From the NCBI RefSeq assembly GCF_009797935.1, contig NZ_VOLC01000008.1, positions 62,001 to 126,000 of the forward strand: a DNA stretch of 64,000 bases, in the 5' to 3' direction. Position numbers and translations under genes: made by a program. The stretch is from Lunatibacter salilacus. Lineage in GTDB: Bacteria > Bacteroidota > Bacteroidia > Cytophagales > Cyclobacteriaceae. Every line of letters begins with the position of its first letter. Positions within the stretch are counted from its first letter, which is position 1. The notes under the pieces were generated by a model, which had not been told where the DNA came from, did not search any database, and was given only the letters and a program-made list of their open reading frames with translations. Shown here piece by piece: positions 25,766 through 34,990 of this stretch.

Positions 25766-27085
25766 ATGTCTGATACCCAATATATAAAATCGAAGGAATG
25801 GTTAGACCGGGCTAGTAAAGTGCTTGCCGCCGGGGTCTCGTCCGAATTTAGAAAATACAACCACCCACATGCCCTATTTTATACCCATGGTAAGGGAGTC
25901 CACCTGTATGATGTAGATGGTAATGAATACCTGGACTTTACCCTAAGCCAAGGGCCACTTATCCTTGGCCATTCCAACCGGGAAGTGCTGGACGCAGTGC
26001 ACGACTATTCCGAAGATGGGCAGCTGTTTGCCGGACAGCATCAGCAGGAAGTCGAATTGGCAGAATTGCTCAACCAAATCATCCCTTCTGCTGAGATGAT
26101 GCGATTTTGCCTCGATGGCTCAGAGGCGGTTCATACTGCTTTTCGCGTGGCCCGCTCCAAGACAGGCAAAACTAAATTTTTACGGTTTGAAGGACACTAC
26201 CATGGCTGGTTGGATAATGTTTCTTGGGGGATTTCTGCTCCCTCCGCAGAGGCCCTGGGAGACCGACTACATCCGAATGTGTATGCCTGGAGTCAGGGTT
26301 TGCCGGAGATGTCACGGGAGGAATTTTTAGTCCTACCATGGAATGACCTGGAATTGGTACAAAAGACACTGGAAGAAAACCATCAGGAAATTGCGGCCAT
26401 AATCACAGAGCCCATGATGTGCAACAGCGGCTGTATTCCCCCAAAGGAAGGTTTTTTGGAAGGCCTGAGAAGTTTGTGTGACGAGTATGGAATTGCCCTG
26501 ATTTTTGATGAGGTGATTACAGGGTTTCGGCTGGGACTTTCGGGTGCTCAGGGGTACTTTAAAGTCACACCCGATATGTCCATTTTTGCAAAAGCTATAG
26601 GTAGCGGCTACCCGATCAGTGCAATAGTAGGGAAGAAAATCTGGATGGACGAAATTGTCACAGCCCGGGTTATTCATGCAGGTACCTTGAATTCGTGCAA
26701 TCCAACGGTGGCAGCGGCATTGGCGACCGTGAGCATCCTCAAAAGGGATGACCCTTATCCCAAGATGTTTGCACTCGGAGAAAGGCTACGGTCAGGATTG
26801 AGAAAACAGGCTGCGGAAGTGGGTGTTAATTTATTGGTACAGGGGTTGGGGCCGGTTATCCACACCGGATTTATTGATCAAGAGGAGGTGAACGATTTCA
26901 GAGATGTTCAGCTCTTCGATAAGGGTAAATTGAAGCAGTTTATCGGGGGACTTCACGATTCGGGATTGCGGGTAATCGGAAGAGGGCTTTGGTACATCAG
27001 TGCCGTGCATACTGAGGAAGACATTGACAAGGCCTTGCGAATATCTAAGAGAATTCTCCAAACCATGACCCAAAAAAACGAATGA
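25766..27085 (+). CDS. PLP-dependent class III aminotransferase (glutamate-1-semialdehyde mutase-like)
   Basis: The 439-residue cytosolic enzyme has the class III signature: DGSEAVHTAFRVARSKTGK near residue 115, FDEVITGFRLGLSGAQGYF near 245, and the PLP lysine in SIFAKAIGSGYP (Lys276). The N-terminus (YTHGKGVHLYDVDGNEYLDFTLSQGP) is that of glutamate-1-semialdehyde 2,1-aminomutases. HemL itself should be part of haem biosynthesis, but no other haem gene is nearby and the sequence departs from HemL in places (for example GQLFAGQHQQEVELAEL), so a related transaminase of unknown substrate is more likely. The next gene begins 190 bp on. Confidence 0.88.
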   Translation: MSDTQYIKSKEWLDRASKVLAAGVSSEFRKYNHPHALFYTHGKGVHLYDVDGNEYLDFTLSQGPLILGHSNREVLDAVHDYSEDGQLFAGQHQQEVELAELLNQIIPSAEMMRFCLDGSEAVHTAFRVARSKTGKTKFLRFEGHYHGWLDNVSWGISAPSAEALGDRLHPNVYAWSQGLPEMSREEFLVLPWNDLELVQKTLEENHQEIAAIITEPMMCNSGCIPPKEGFLEGLRSLCDEYGIALIFDEVITGFRLGLSGAQGYFKVTPDMSIFAKAIGSGYPISAIVGKKIWMDEIVTARVIHAGTLNSCNPTVAAALATVSILKRDDPYPKMFALGERLRSGLRKQAAEVGVNLLVQGLGPVIHTGFIDQEEVNDFRDVQLFDKGKLKQFIGGLHDSGLRVIGRGLWYISAVHTEEDIDKALRISKRILQTMTQKNE

Positions 27086-27275
27086 ACAATCAGTACAGTA
27101 GATTGGCAGGAAAACCATACAGAAGATCTGGCAAACCTAAGCTCAGGCATGCGGATTTTCCATAAAGTTTTTCTTTTTCCCCGGTTCGTTTTCCATAGTT
27201 TAGGTAAAACCTTGAAGGATGTGATGACTGTACGGCTGCATTGTTGGTAAAATTGACGTACTTTGCGCTCCCTAT

Positions 27276-27806
27276 ATGAAATTAGAAACCTTCAAGTACA
27301 CCGCTAACTTTTGTGAAGAAAATATTTGGCATCTATGTCAAAACCCTGAATTGGCAGCTTTCACCAAAACAGTTTTGATCATTTCCAATCGCAGCAGAAA
27401 CTGTCCCTTGTGGCATCAGAAGTCAGCTGTAGGGCAAGACACTGTTCGTTGGGATTACCATGTTGTAATGCTAGCCTCTTCCCCTGAGGCTAGCCTTATC
27501 TATGACTTTGACTCTACCTTAGATTTACCTTCCCCGCTTGGGAGGTATCTTGAACTAACATTCCGGTCCGAGTACGAGAATGAGCAACCTGCTTTTAAGG
27601 CAATTGATTCAAATAATTTTATCCATCTCTTCTTTTCGGACAGAAGCCACATGAAAGATCCAGAAGGAAACTGGACATTTGCTCCGCCAAGTTGGCCTTT
27701 GATTCAAAATACAGAAAAATTACCCCTACCGGAATTACTTGATTTCAGTGAAAACTCCAACCAGAATATCTATAACTTGGAGGAGGTAAAAGCAATGGGT
27801 ATTTAA
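27276..27806 (+). CDS. NTAQ1-like protein N-terminal glutamine amidohydrolase
   Basis: The 176-residue protein aligns by eye with eukaryotic NTAQ1, which deamidates N-terminal Gln to Glu in the Arg/N-degron pathway. It keeps YTANFCEENIW (Cys13), the WDYHVVMLASS block (His62), LIYDFDS (Asp77) and the family signature FFSDRSHMKDPEGNW near residues 120-135. These correspond to the Cys-His-Asp triad of the human enzyme, with the same order and nearly the same spacing. Length is close to the roughly 205 residues of the human protein. No leader is present, so it should act in the cytoplasm. Bacteria have no canonical NTAQ1 step, making its target worth testing. It lies alone between the aminotransferase and the radical SAM gene. 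Confidence 0.86.
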   Translation: MKLETFKYTANFCEENIWHLCQNPELAAFTKTVLIISNRSRNCPLWHQKSAVGQDTVRWDYHVVMLASSPEASLIYDFDSTLDLPSPLGRYLELTFRSEYENEQPAFKAIDSNNFIHLFFSDRSHMKDPEGNWTFAPPSWPLIQNTEKLPLPELLDFSENSNQNIYNLEEVKAMGI

Positions 27807-27975
27807 AACCAAAAAGGCTAATTAACTTAAGTTGGGTTTCAACCTTGAAAGATTTTTTGGAGCCTTTGAAGTGCTCATGTCATTTCGTCTTTCTAGAAGG
27901 GTTTACTAAATCCAATTAATTTTTATAAATATCTATATCGCATTTAAATAGGTGGTGAAATAAGGCTCCGCGGAT

Positions 27976-30249
27976 TTATATCACCAACAACCCCGCTTCC
28001 CGTAACGAATATACAGGTTTGGAATACCAAAAGGGTGCCATATCTCCAAAGAGGCTCTCATAACCGCCCTTTACCTCGGCAAATGTCAGCGGCTTCCCGG
28101 CATGAACACTGCTTTGCTTGATCATTGCCAGTACCCAATCACCCCTTTCTTGATCCAATACCACCTGATCCTCTCCTTCGGGAGTGTGAAAGGTGAGTAC
28201 CATAACCTGCTTGCTTTTCCCTTTTTTTGTTCGGGTCTGAAGGGATACTTCGGGTTCTGCCCCGATCCAGACAATTTTTGCCGTGGGCTTGGTTAAAATA
28301 TCATCGTCTAGCGCAAGGCAGGTTGCAATAAAATCACGGGCAATGGCGGTTCTGGGAATTTTAAAATCAAACCATTCCTGCAGCTTCATCTCAAAGCCAA
28401 TCCCATGCATAAAGTTGAACAGGGATTTTTTCAGTCCAAAGCTGAATTTGCTGTGATCAATACCCGTACTATCCGAAAAAGCGACTTCGTTGTCCGCAAA
28501 GTTGATTTCCTTTTTATGCGGAACAATATGGTACGCGTCCGGATTCAGGCCTATAGGACTATGGGCGGTCAGCGCAAACTGATGCCAAAAGCCCGACTGA
28601 ATAATTCCTTCTTCAAACAACTGCCGGACCATCTCCAGGCTGTCCACCGTTTCCTGTACCGTCTGGGTGGGATAGCCGTACATCAGATAGGCGTGCACCA
28701 TGATATGGGATTCGGTAAAATTTCGGGTAACCCGGGCCACTTGTGCTACCGTCACCCCCTTGTCTATCAATTTGAGCAGTCTGTCGGATGCTACTTCCAA
28801 GCCGCCTGAAACGGCAATGCAGCCGGATTCTTTGAGAAGCCGACAAAGGTCAAGGGTGAAACTCTTCTCAAACCGAATATTGGTCCACCAGGTAACGGTC
28901 AATTTTCGCCGGATAATTTCCAAAGCCAACGCCCGCATCAACGCTGGCGGCGCGGCCTCATCTACAAAATGAAACCCATTGGTTCCTGTTTGAAGGATAA
29001 GTTCCTCCATCCGGTTCACTAGCGTGCGGGCAGCTATGGGTTCGTAGATTTTTATATAATCCAGCGATACGTCACAAAAGGTGCATTTTCCCCAATAACA
29101 TCCATGCGCCATGGTAAGCTTATTCCAACGCCCATCGCTCCAAAGGCTGTGCATCGGATTAGTCATCTCAATAACCGAAATATATTGGGTCAGCAGCAGG
29201 TCGGAATAATCCGGGGTGCCCACATCCTGTTGTTTGTAATCTGGCTTGGGCGAATTATTTTTGAAGACCACTTCTCCATCCTGCAAAAGGAAGGTGCGTT
29301 TATACAATCCGAAATTAGGATTGGAAGGAGAAGGATCCAATACTTGGGTAGCCAACAATTCAATGGGCATTTCACCATCATCCAAGGTAATGTAATCGAC
29401 AAATTCAAACACCCTTGGATCTTTCAGGGATCGGAGTTCTGTATTTGGAAAGCCTCCTCCCATGGCTATTTTTATTTCTGGCCGATGTTGTTTTAACCAC
29501 TGTGCACAGCGAAAGGCACTGTAAAGGTTGCCGGGAAAAGGAACGGAAAAGCAAACCAATTTGGGTTTGACTTCGGCAAGCGTCTTTTTAAAAATGCTTA
29601 GCGTAATTCTATCGATATAGGTGGGCTCACTATTTAATTGATCATACAATTCATCAAAAGAATTGGCACTTTGTCCGAGTCGCTCCGCATAGCGGCTAAA
29701 CCCAAAGTCCGGATCCACGCACTCAATGATAAAATCAGACAGGTCCTCTAAAAACAGGGTGGCATAGTGCTTGGCCTTGTCCTGCATACCCATCAGTCCA
29801 AAGGCATATTCCATATCATCCAGCGTTTCAAACCGGGAGGCACGGGGAAGGAAATTTTCCGTACAAAGCAGACGGGCAAAGGTCTGGTTTTTCCCCTGTA
29901 AGAACTGGACGACATCTTCCAATACCTGTAAATACTTTTCTCTTAAGGTATAAATCCTACGGGAATTAGCAGAGACGATGGTTTTCTGATCGACTGCTAA
30001 GTCAAAAACTCCTGCCATGCCTTTTTTGGAAAAAAGTACCAAGATTACTTCCAAACCCAAATCCATCTGAAAAGAAGAAATTCCTTTCGTCTTTAGAAAC
30101 CCCGTTAGGTAAGCTGTAGCCGGATAGGGGGTGTTGAGTTGGGTAAAAGGCGGGGTAAGGAGCAGCAGATCTTGCAAAGCAGGAATATTTTTGGAATTAT
30201 GCAAATATAGGGTATTTGAAATAGGTATTTGAAATGAAATTTTTGCCAA
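27976..30249 (-). CDS. B12-binding-domain radical SAM protein
   Basis: The 757-residue enzyme has an N-terminal region with a B12-binding-like Rossmann segment (PKLVCFSVPFPGNLYSAFR, IKIAMGGGFPNTELR, residues about 230-290) and a radical SAM core whose cluster motif GCYWGKCTFCD lies near residues 380-392. Further family marks are GFHFVDEAAPPALM, a GGLEVASDRLL strand and a YLMYGYPTQTVQETVDSLEM segment. Such enzymes use a [4Fe-4S] cluster and cobalamin to methylate or rearrange unreactive carbons, and others in the class are anaerobic-type cyclases. No substrate is evident. The 5' end overlaps a shared divergent region with the SAM-hydrolase gene, so the promoters of both probably lie within 100 bp. 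Confidence 0.88.
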   Translation of the reverse strand: MAKISFQIPISNTLYLHNSKNIPALQDLLLLTPPFTQLNTPYPATAYLTGFLKTKGISSFQMDLGLEVILVLFSKKGMAGVFDLAVDQKTIVSANSRRIYTLREKYLQVLEDVVQFLQGKNQTFARLLCTENFLPRASRFETLDDMEYAFGLMGMQDKAKHYATLFLEDLSDFIIECVDPDFGFSRYAERLGQSANSFDELYDQLNSEPTYIDRITLSIFKKTLAEVKPKLVCFSVPFPGNLYSAFRCAQWLKQHRPEIKIAMGGGFPNTELRSLKDPRVFEFVDYITLDDGEMPIELLATQVLDPSPSNPNFGLYKRTFLLQDGEVVFKNNSPKPDYKQQDVGTPDYSDLLLTQYISVIEMTNPMHSLWSDGRWNKLTMAHGCYWGKCTFCDVSLDYIKIYEPIAARTLVNRMEELILQTGTNGFHFVDEAAPPALMRALALEIIRRKLTVTWWTNIRFEKSFTLDLCRLLKESGCIAVSGGLEVASDRLLKLIDKGVTVAQVARVTRNFTESHIMVHAYLMYGYPTQTVQETVDSLEMVRQLFEEGIIQSGFWHQFALTAHSPIGLNPDAYHIVPHKKEINFADNEVAFSDSTGIDHSKFSFGLKKSLFNFMHGIGFEMKLQEWFDFKIPRTAIARDFIATCLALDDDILTKPTAKIVWIGAEPEVSLQTRTKKGKSKQVMVLTFHTPEGEDQVVLDQERGDWVLAMIKQSSVHAGKPLTFAEVKGGYESLFGDMAPFWYSKPVYSLREAGLLVI

Positions 30250-30290
30250 ATTTATGGATATTTGTAATAGGACACTTTACACATTCTCTT

Positions 30291-31190
30291 ATGAATAAAC
30301 GCTTACATCTTGTTTTGTTTCTTTTTGTTGTATGCTTGCAGGTGCGAGCCCAAAATCAGGTCTTGGTGTTTCAGTCAGATTTTGGTACCAAAGATGGGGC
30401 GGTAGCGGCCATGAAAGGGGTTGCCGTGGGCCTGTCCAGTGACCTGAAAATATTTGATCTTACCCATGAAATTCCGCCGTTCGATATTTGGGAAGCTGCT
30501 TATAGGCTGGAGCAAACGGCGGAGTATTGGCCTGCCGGAACCGTATTTGTATCCGTGGTGGACCCCGGTGTGGGAAGCGAACGTAAATCTGTCGTGCTGA
30601 AGACCAAGAGCGGGCACTTTTTTGTCACCCCTGACAATGGCACTCTGACGCTGGTTGCGGAAACGCTAGGAATAGAACAGGTAAGGGGGATTGATGAAGC
30701 AAAGAACCGCCGTGCAAATTCCGAAAAGTCATACACCTTTCACGGAAGGGATGTTTACGCCTACACAGGGGCGGCGCTTGCCTCCGGAAAAATATCTTTT
30801 GAGGAGGTAGGAGGGGAACTTCCCGCAAAAATTGTAGTCCTACCCTACGAAAGACCCCGAATGGAAGGCGGTGTGATTAGAGGCAATATCATCATTCTAG
30901 ATCCGCAGTATGGCAATATTTGGACAAATATTCACCAGTCACTGGTGGAAAAGCTAAACCTAAGCTACGGAGATTTGTTGAAAGTTAGTATAATTTATCA
31001 CGATAGAATCGTTTTCGATGAAGAAGTTCCTTTTTCAAAAACCTTTGAGGATGTGGGGGTTGGTGAGAATTTGGCGTATCTTAACAGTCTGCTGAATTTT
31101 TCCCTGGCCATCAATCAGGGCAACTTCGCTACAGCATATGAAATAAAAAGTGGCGAAGGTTGGAAAATCCAGCTAAAGCCAGCCAAGTAA
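30291..31190 (+). CDS. SAM hydroxide adenosyltransferase (SAM hydrolase/halogenase fold) with signal peptide
   Basis: The protein (299 residues from the ATG at 30291) has a clear leader (MNKRLHLVLFLFVVCLQVRAQ), then the DUF62 domain: VLVFQSDFGTKDGAVAAMKG, FDLTHEIPPFDIWEAAY, VFVSVVDPGVGSERK and HFFVTPDNGTLTL. These carry the conserved Asp residues that bind the SAM ribose. The frame continues upstream to 30234, but only the ATG at 30291 gives a signal peptide directly at the N-terminus. Cytoplasmic relatives hydrolyse SAM to adenosine and methionine; SAM is not expected outside the cytoplasm, so export is a puzzle unless the substrate differs. A TonB receptor follows after 33 bp and is probably co-transcribed. 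Confidence 0.85.
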   Translation: MNKRLHLVLFLFVVCLQVRAQNQVLVFQSDFGTKDGAVAAMKGVAVGLSSDLKIFDLTHEIPPFDIWEAAYRLEQTAEYWPAGTVFVSVVDPGVGSERKSVVLKTKSGHFFVTPDNGTLTLVAETLGIEQVRGIDEAKNRRANSEKSYTFHGRDVYAYTGAALASGKISFEEVGGELPAKIVVLPYERPRMEGGVIRGNIIILDPQYGNIWTNIHQSLVEKLNLSYGDLLKVSIIYHDRIVFDEEVPFSKTFEDVGVGENLAYLNSLLNFSLAINQGNFATAYEIKSGEGWKIQLKPAK

Positions 31191-31223
31191 GAATTCCTAT
31201 TGGGAGCAAATCGATGAAATGCT

Positions 31224-33941
31224 ATGAAAAGAAATTTACTGATCGCAGTTTTGATTCTTATAACGCCTCTCCTGTCTAATGGGCAGACCTTGGTCACGGG
31301 TAATGTGACCGATAAAGTTACCCAAGAGCCCCTTGTCGGAGCGGCTGTAGTGGTGCAGGGAACCCGTCGAGGAACAATCACAGATTTGGATGGTAATTTT
31401 CAAATACGGGCCATTTCCGGAGAATTGATAGTTATTTCCCAACTCGGTTATGTCCGGGAGGAAATTCCCGTTGAAAGTAATTTTAACCTTATGGTGAGTC
31501 TGGCAGAAGATGTAAATCTGCTTCAAGGCTTTACATTGGTGGGATCCAGAAACCCCAACCGTAGTGAGCTGACCTCACCTGTACCTATTGATGTTATTCC
31601 TTTTTCGAATATCCAAAAACTTTCTCCGCAGATCGATGTAAGCCAAATGTTGACGTATGCTGTGCCTTCTTTCCAGTCCAACCGGCAATCTTCTTCGGAT
31701 GGCTCCGAACATATTGACCCCGCGGTCATTCGTGGGTTGGGCCCGGATCAGACCTTGGTATTAATAAATGGCAAGCGCAGGCACACCACTTCGCTGCTCA
31801 ATAATCAGGGGTCCCTTGGGGTGGGTTCGGTAGGTACAGACCTCAATGCTATCCCCGCAGCCGCCATTGAGCGTGTGGAGGTTTTACGGGACGGCGCATC
31901 CGCACAATATGGATCAGACGCTATTGCGGGAGTTGTTAATATTATCCTAAAGCAAAATACGGATGCGCTCGACATCTACGCAGGTAGCGGAGTCACTTCC
32001 AGTGGGGACGGTGAATATTTTCAAGTCAACGCAAACTATGGGAGTGCCCTTGGGAAAAAGGGGGGTTACCTAAACTTTACGGGGGATTATTCCTTCCGTG
32101 GCACAACCAACCGGACGGGGAATCACGATCTAATTATTTTTGACCAGTCTGCTTTGGGGAATTTCTTTGCTTATGATTTTACATCCAATTCTATGGCATC
32201 CAGGCAGTATGATGACGATATGCTGGCACAAAACGGATTGAGCAGGGATGATTTTAATTTCCGCATAGGAGATGCCCAAACCAAGAATTTGGCAGGTTTT
32301 GTCAATTTAGGTCTTCCCTTTGGAAACAATGGGCAACATGAATTTTACAGTTTTGGCGGGGTCAATTTTCGGCAGGGTCTAGGTAACGGTTTCCGCCGAC
32401 TGCCCAGCGAAACCAGTAATGTGGTAACCGAACTATTTCCATTTGGCTTCCAACCCAACACAGAATCTGAAATCTTTGATGGTTCGTTGGCAGTAGGTTC
32501 AAAGTTTGACGTTGGCAAGGGTTGGGTAGTAGACCTAAGTAATACCTTTGGCACCAACAGCTTTGACTATATCGTTACAAATACTAACAATGCCTCCATG
32601 GGTGCAAACAGTCCTACCCGCTTCGATGCGGGAGCACATCAGTTTACTCAAAACACCATCAATCTCGACGGAAGGAAGTTTTTTAAGGACATTGCGGCTG
32701 GATTTAATCTGGCAGGTGGAGCGGAATTCCGTCTGGAGAATTATCAAATCCGATCCGGTGAGGAGGCATCCTACCGAAATTACCAGTTTGTAACCAACCC
32801 GGATGGTTCTATCAGCAATCCATCCGGTATTGCAGGTGGTTCTCAGTCCTTTCAGGGATTCAGACCGGAAAACGAGGTCAACGAAAACCGGACCAACGTG
32901 GCTTTTTACGCCGATGCCGAGCTGGATGTGGTCAAGGCTTGGACAGTGGCCGCCGCCGCAAGGTATGAGACCTACAGTGATTTTGGCAGTGCGCTAACGG
33001 GAAAGCTGGCCACCATGTACCGCTTTACAAATTCGTTGGCGGGAAGAGCCACAATAAGCACCGGATTTCGAGCGCCCTCCCTGCATCAGCGGTACTTTAG
33101 CTATGTAAGTACGAATATTCTTCCAAGCGGCCAGTTAGGGCAGTCCGGAATATTTACCAATGAAGGTGTCATTGCCCAAACCCTTGGTATTCCAAGTCTA
33201 AAGGAAGAGCGGTCTAGAAACTATAGTGCGGGAGTTACCTTCAATCCGGGGAATGGATTCAGCATCACGCTTGATGCCTACAAGATCGATGTGGATGATA
33301 GGATTATCTTGACGGGGGATTTTGGGCAGGATGCATTTGGCACCCCTGTGCCTCCAATCCAACGTCTTCTCTTGCCACTTGGAGCGGAGACAGCACGTAT
33401 CTTGACAAATGGAATTAACACGGAGACCGTGGGACTGGATTTAGTGGCTACGTACAGCCTACCTGCTGGGGGTGGGATTTTGGATTTTATTTTAGCGGGA
33501 AATCATAATGAAACCACCATTGTTGGGGATTTAAATATTTCCGAAGAATTGATAGGTCAGGAAGGTGTGTTTCTAAATCCAGCGGCAAGCATGGCCATCG
33601 AAAGGGGAAACCCACGTACGAAGGTGGCCTTCTCCACCACCTATTCAGCTTCTAAGTGGAGTGTGCTTTTTAGGAATACCTATTTTGGAGACGTGGTTCG
33701 GGATGGGTTTCCCTTTGGAAAAATCCAGCGGCTCACCCCTAAGATTGTAACCGATTTATCGTTGTCCTATCAACTGACCCCAGAATTGGCCGCCACCGTC
33801 GGGTCCAACAACTTGCTGAATGTGTTTCCTGATTTGCAAATTTATGAAAACAGCTATTTCGGTGTATTTAAATATGCTCCGGAGCAAATGGGGATGTCGG
33901 GGGCGTTTTTCTTTGGGAGGTTGAATTATAGGTTGAAATAG
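31224..33941 (+). CDS. TonB-dependent outer-membrane receptor with carboxypeptidase-like N-domain
   Basis: The 905-residue protein has a leader (ending LLSNGQ), a carboxypeptidase-regulatory-like domain (residues about 21-105: TLVTGNVTDKVTQEPLVGAA ... GTITDLDGNFQIRAISGE), a plug (VRGLGPDQTLVLINGKRRHT; IERVEVLRDGASAQYGSDAI) and a large beta-barrel ending in a LNYRLK strand. It is the ordinary, non-SusC type of receptor, with no SusD nearby. Its position 33 bp after the SAM-hydrolase-family gene suggests that it takes up a compound produced or trapped by that exported protein, perhaps a nucleoside, methionine-related compound or corrinoid (the divergent neighbour uses cobalamin). This link is inference. 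Confidence 0.93.
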   Translation: MKRNLLIAVLILITPLLSNGQTLVTGNVTDKVTQEPLVGAAVVVQGTRRGTITDLDGNFQIRAISGELIVISQLGYVREEIPVESNFNLMVSLAEDVNLLQGFTLVGSRNPNRSELTSPVPIDVIPFSNIQKLSPQIDVSQMLTYAVPSFQSNRQSSSDGSEHIDPAVIRGLGPDQTLVLINGKRRHTTSLLNNQGSLGVGSVGTDLNAIPAAAIERVEVLRDGASAQYGSDAIAGVVNIILKQNTDALDIYAGSGVTSSGDGEYFQVNANYGSALGKKGGYLNFTGDYSFRGTTNRTGNHDLIIFDQSALGNFFAYDFTSNSMASRQYDDDMLAQNGLSRDDFNFRIGDAQTKNLAGFVNLGLPFGNNGQHEFYSFGGVNFRQGLGNGFRRLPSETSNVVTELFPFGFQPNTESEIFDGSLAVGSKFDVGKGWVVDLSNTFGTNSFDYIVTNTNNASMGANSPTRFDAGAHQFTQNTINLDGRKFFKDIAAGFNLAGGAEFRLENYQIRSGEEASYRNYQFVTNPDGSISNPSGIAGGSQSFQGFRPENEVNENRTNVAFYADAELDVVKAWTVAAAARYETYSDFGSALTGKLATMYRFTNSLAGRATISTGFRAPSLHQRYFSYVSTNILPSGQLGQSGIFTNEGVIAQTLGIPSLKEERSRNYSAGVTFNPGNGFSITLDAYKIDVDDRIILTGDFGQDAFGTPVPPIQRLLLPLGAETARILTNGINTETVGLDLVATYSLPAGGGILDFILAGNHNETTIVGDLNISEELIGQEGVFLNPAASMAIERGNPRTKVAFSTTYSASKWSVLFRNTYFGDVVRDGFPFGKIQRLTPKIVTDLSLSYQLTPELAATVGSNNLLNVFPDLQIYENSYFGVFKYAPEQMGMSGAFFFGRLNYRLK

Positions 33942-33971
33942 ATATTAATGGATATTTGATATTGGGACATT

Positions 33972-34078
33972 GAAATATGGTGGAAATACGGTAGAAATAT
34001 GGTCTACGGCCGAAATATTGAGATGATATTTGGATTTTGGATATTAATAGATATTAGATATTTGTTGATATTAGAATA
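33972..34078 (+). repeat. intergenic repeat, copy A
   Basis: A roughly 105-bp unit begins with GAAATATGGTGGAAATACGG and contains GGTCTACGGCCGAAATATTG and a GATATT-rich tail (GATATTAGATATTTG). Two tandem copies in inverted orientation lie at 43102-43292. A shorter echo (GAAATACAGTGGAAATCGG) follows at about 34102. The first 30 bases of copy A and of the inner copy at 43102-43197 are identical. Confidence 0.8.
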
Positions 34079-34765
34079 CTAGTTGGATATTAAGATATTG
34101 AAATACAGTGGAAATCGGAGTTTAGTTTGGACATAGAGAATGTCCGGGTATGATCCCGTTAGGGGCCGAATGTGGGTAGAATGGGTTGCATTTTTTGTTT
34201 TCCATTTTTGGCAGCGGGGATGTTTGGGGTGCCATTCCTTTCCCGCCAAAACTGGATTCTGTGAAGCGCTGCCCTCTTGATGTTGAAATGGGACGCTGAT
34301 TTGGCGGATGAAGGGGATTTATGGGGAAAATGTAAACTTTGTATTTTAGCTCAATAGGTGACTCATTAGTAACCTTGGGTGTAGCGTTGCCCCAAATGAA
34401 GGGACTATGCCTCGTCATCCAGTTGATTCGTTCCGGTAGCCTTGCCCGAATTTCTTCAACCTGTGAGGCGGAAGACATCGTCAAAAGAAAAAATGGATAA
34501 TTTATTATATCATTTTAGTTTCTCGGAATACGCTCCTCAGGAAACCTAAATTATCAATATCATGTATTTCATATATTCCGCCTTGCAGATTTTGACGTTA
34601 AGAAATCCGGGCAGAGTGGTGGCAAGGGCAGAGGCATGTTTGACGAAGTTTTTGTTCCCAGCATATTTTAGATAGATTCGCTCCTTACAAAAACTAAGGA
34701 GTTTGCCTATGCGCGGGTAGAGCACGGATTTTAGCCAAAAGATGCACAGCGGCGGGGTTTTTTTG

Positions 34766-34799
34766 GTTACTTTTTTTGACCTGCAGCAAAAAAAGTGAC
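34766..34799. repeat. long hairpin with A/T arms around CTGCAG
   Basis: The 5' arm GTTACTTTTTTTG pairs, with one mismatch, with CAAAAAAAGTGAC; the loop contains ACCTGCAG. It is an intergenic stem of a kind often found in Bacteroidota genomes and could stop transcription from either side. Confidence 0.55.
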
Positions 34800-34990
34800 A
34801 AAGCCAACCTCAGCCGATAAAGTGAAAAACTGAGGAGAACATGTGAGTTTAAAGCAAGTATAAGACATTTTTTTTACAATCAATTGTTTGATTCGGGATT
34901 ACCTAATTTACTACCTCATTAAAGGGCTGTTTTAGAATTAGACACGAAAATGTCGAGTATTTAAATTCTCAAGATTTTATTTGATTAAAA

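Larger units (their letters stand above)
33942..34990. other. 1.05-kb intergenic region with repeat copy A and a hairpin
   Basis: The first 170 bases carry copy A of an intergenic repeat family (separate entry). A possible 120-codon frame on the - strand (34122-34484) has no recognisable domain or leader and probably is not a gene. A hairpin sits at 34766-34799. The remainder (to 34990) holds nothing I can support. Confidence 0.5.

Noticed and set aside
25766-27085. hemL assignment for the aminotransferase
   Set aside because: The class III family is clear, but no haem gene is nearby and the sequence is not close enough to HemL to name it.
34122-34484. A 120-codon frame on the - strand in the gap after the TonB receptor gene
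   Set aside because: No domain, leader or operon context; composition is of the type seen in Bacteroidota intergenic DNA, and a gene cannot be supported.
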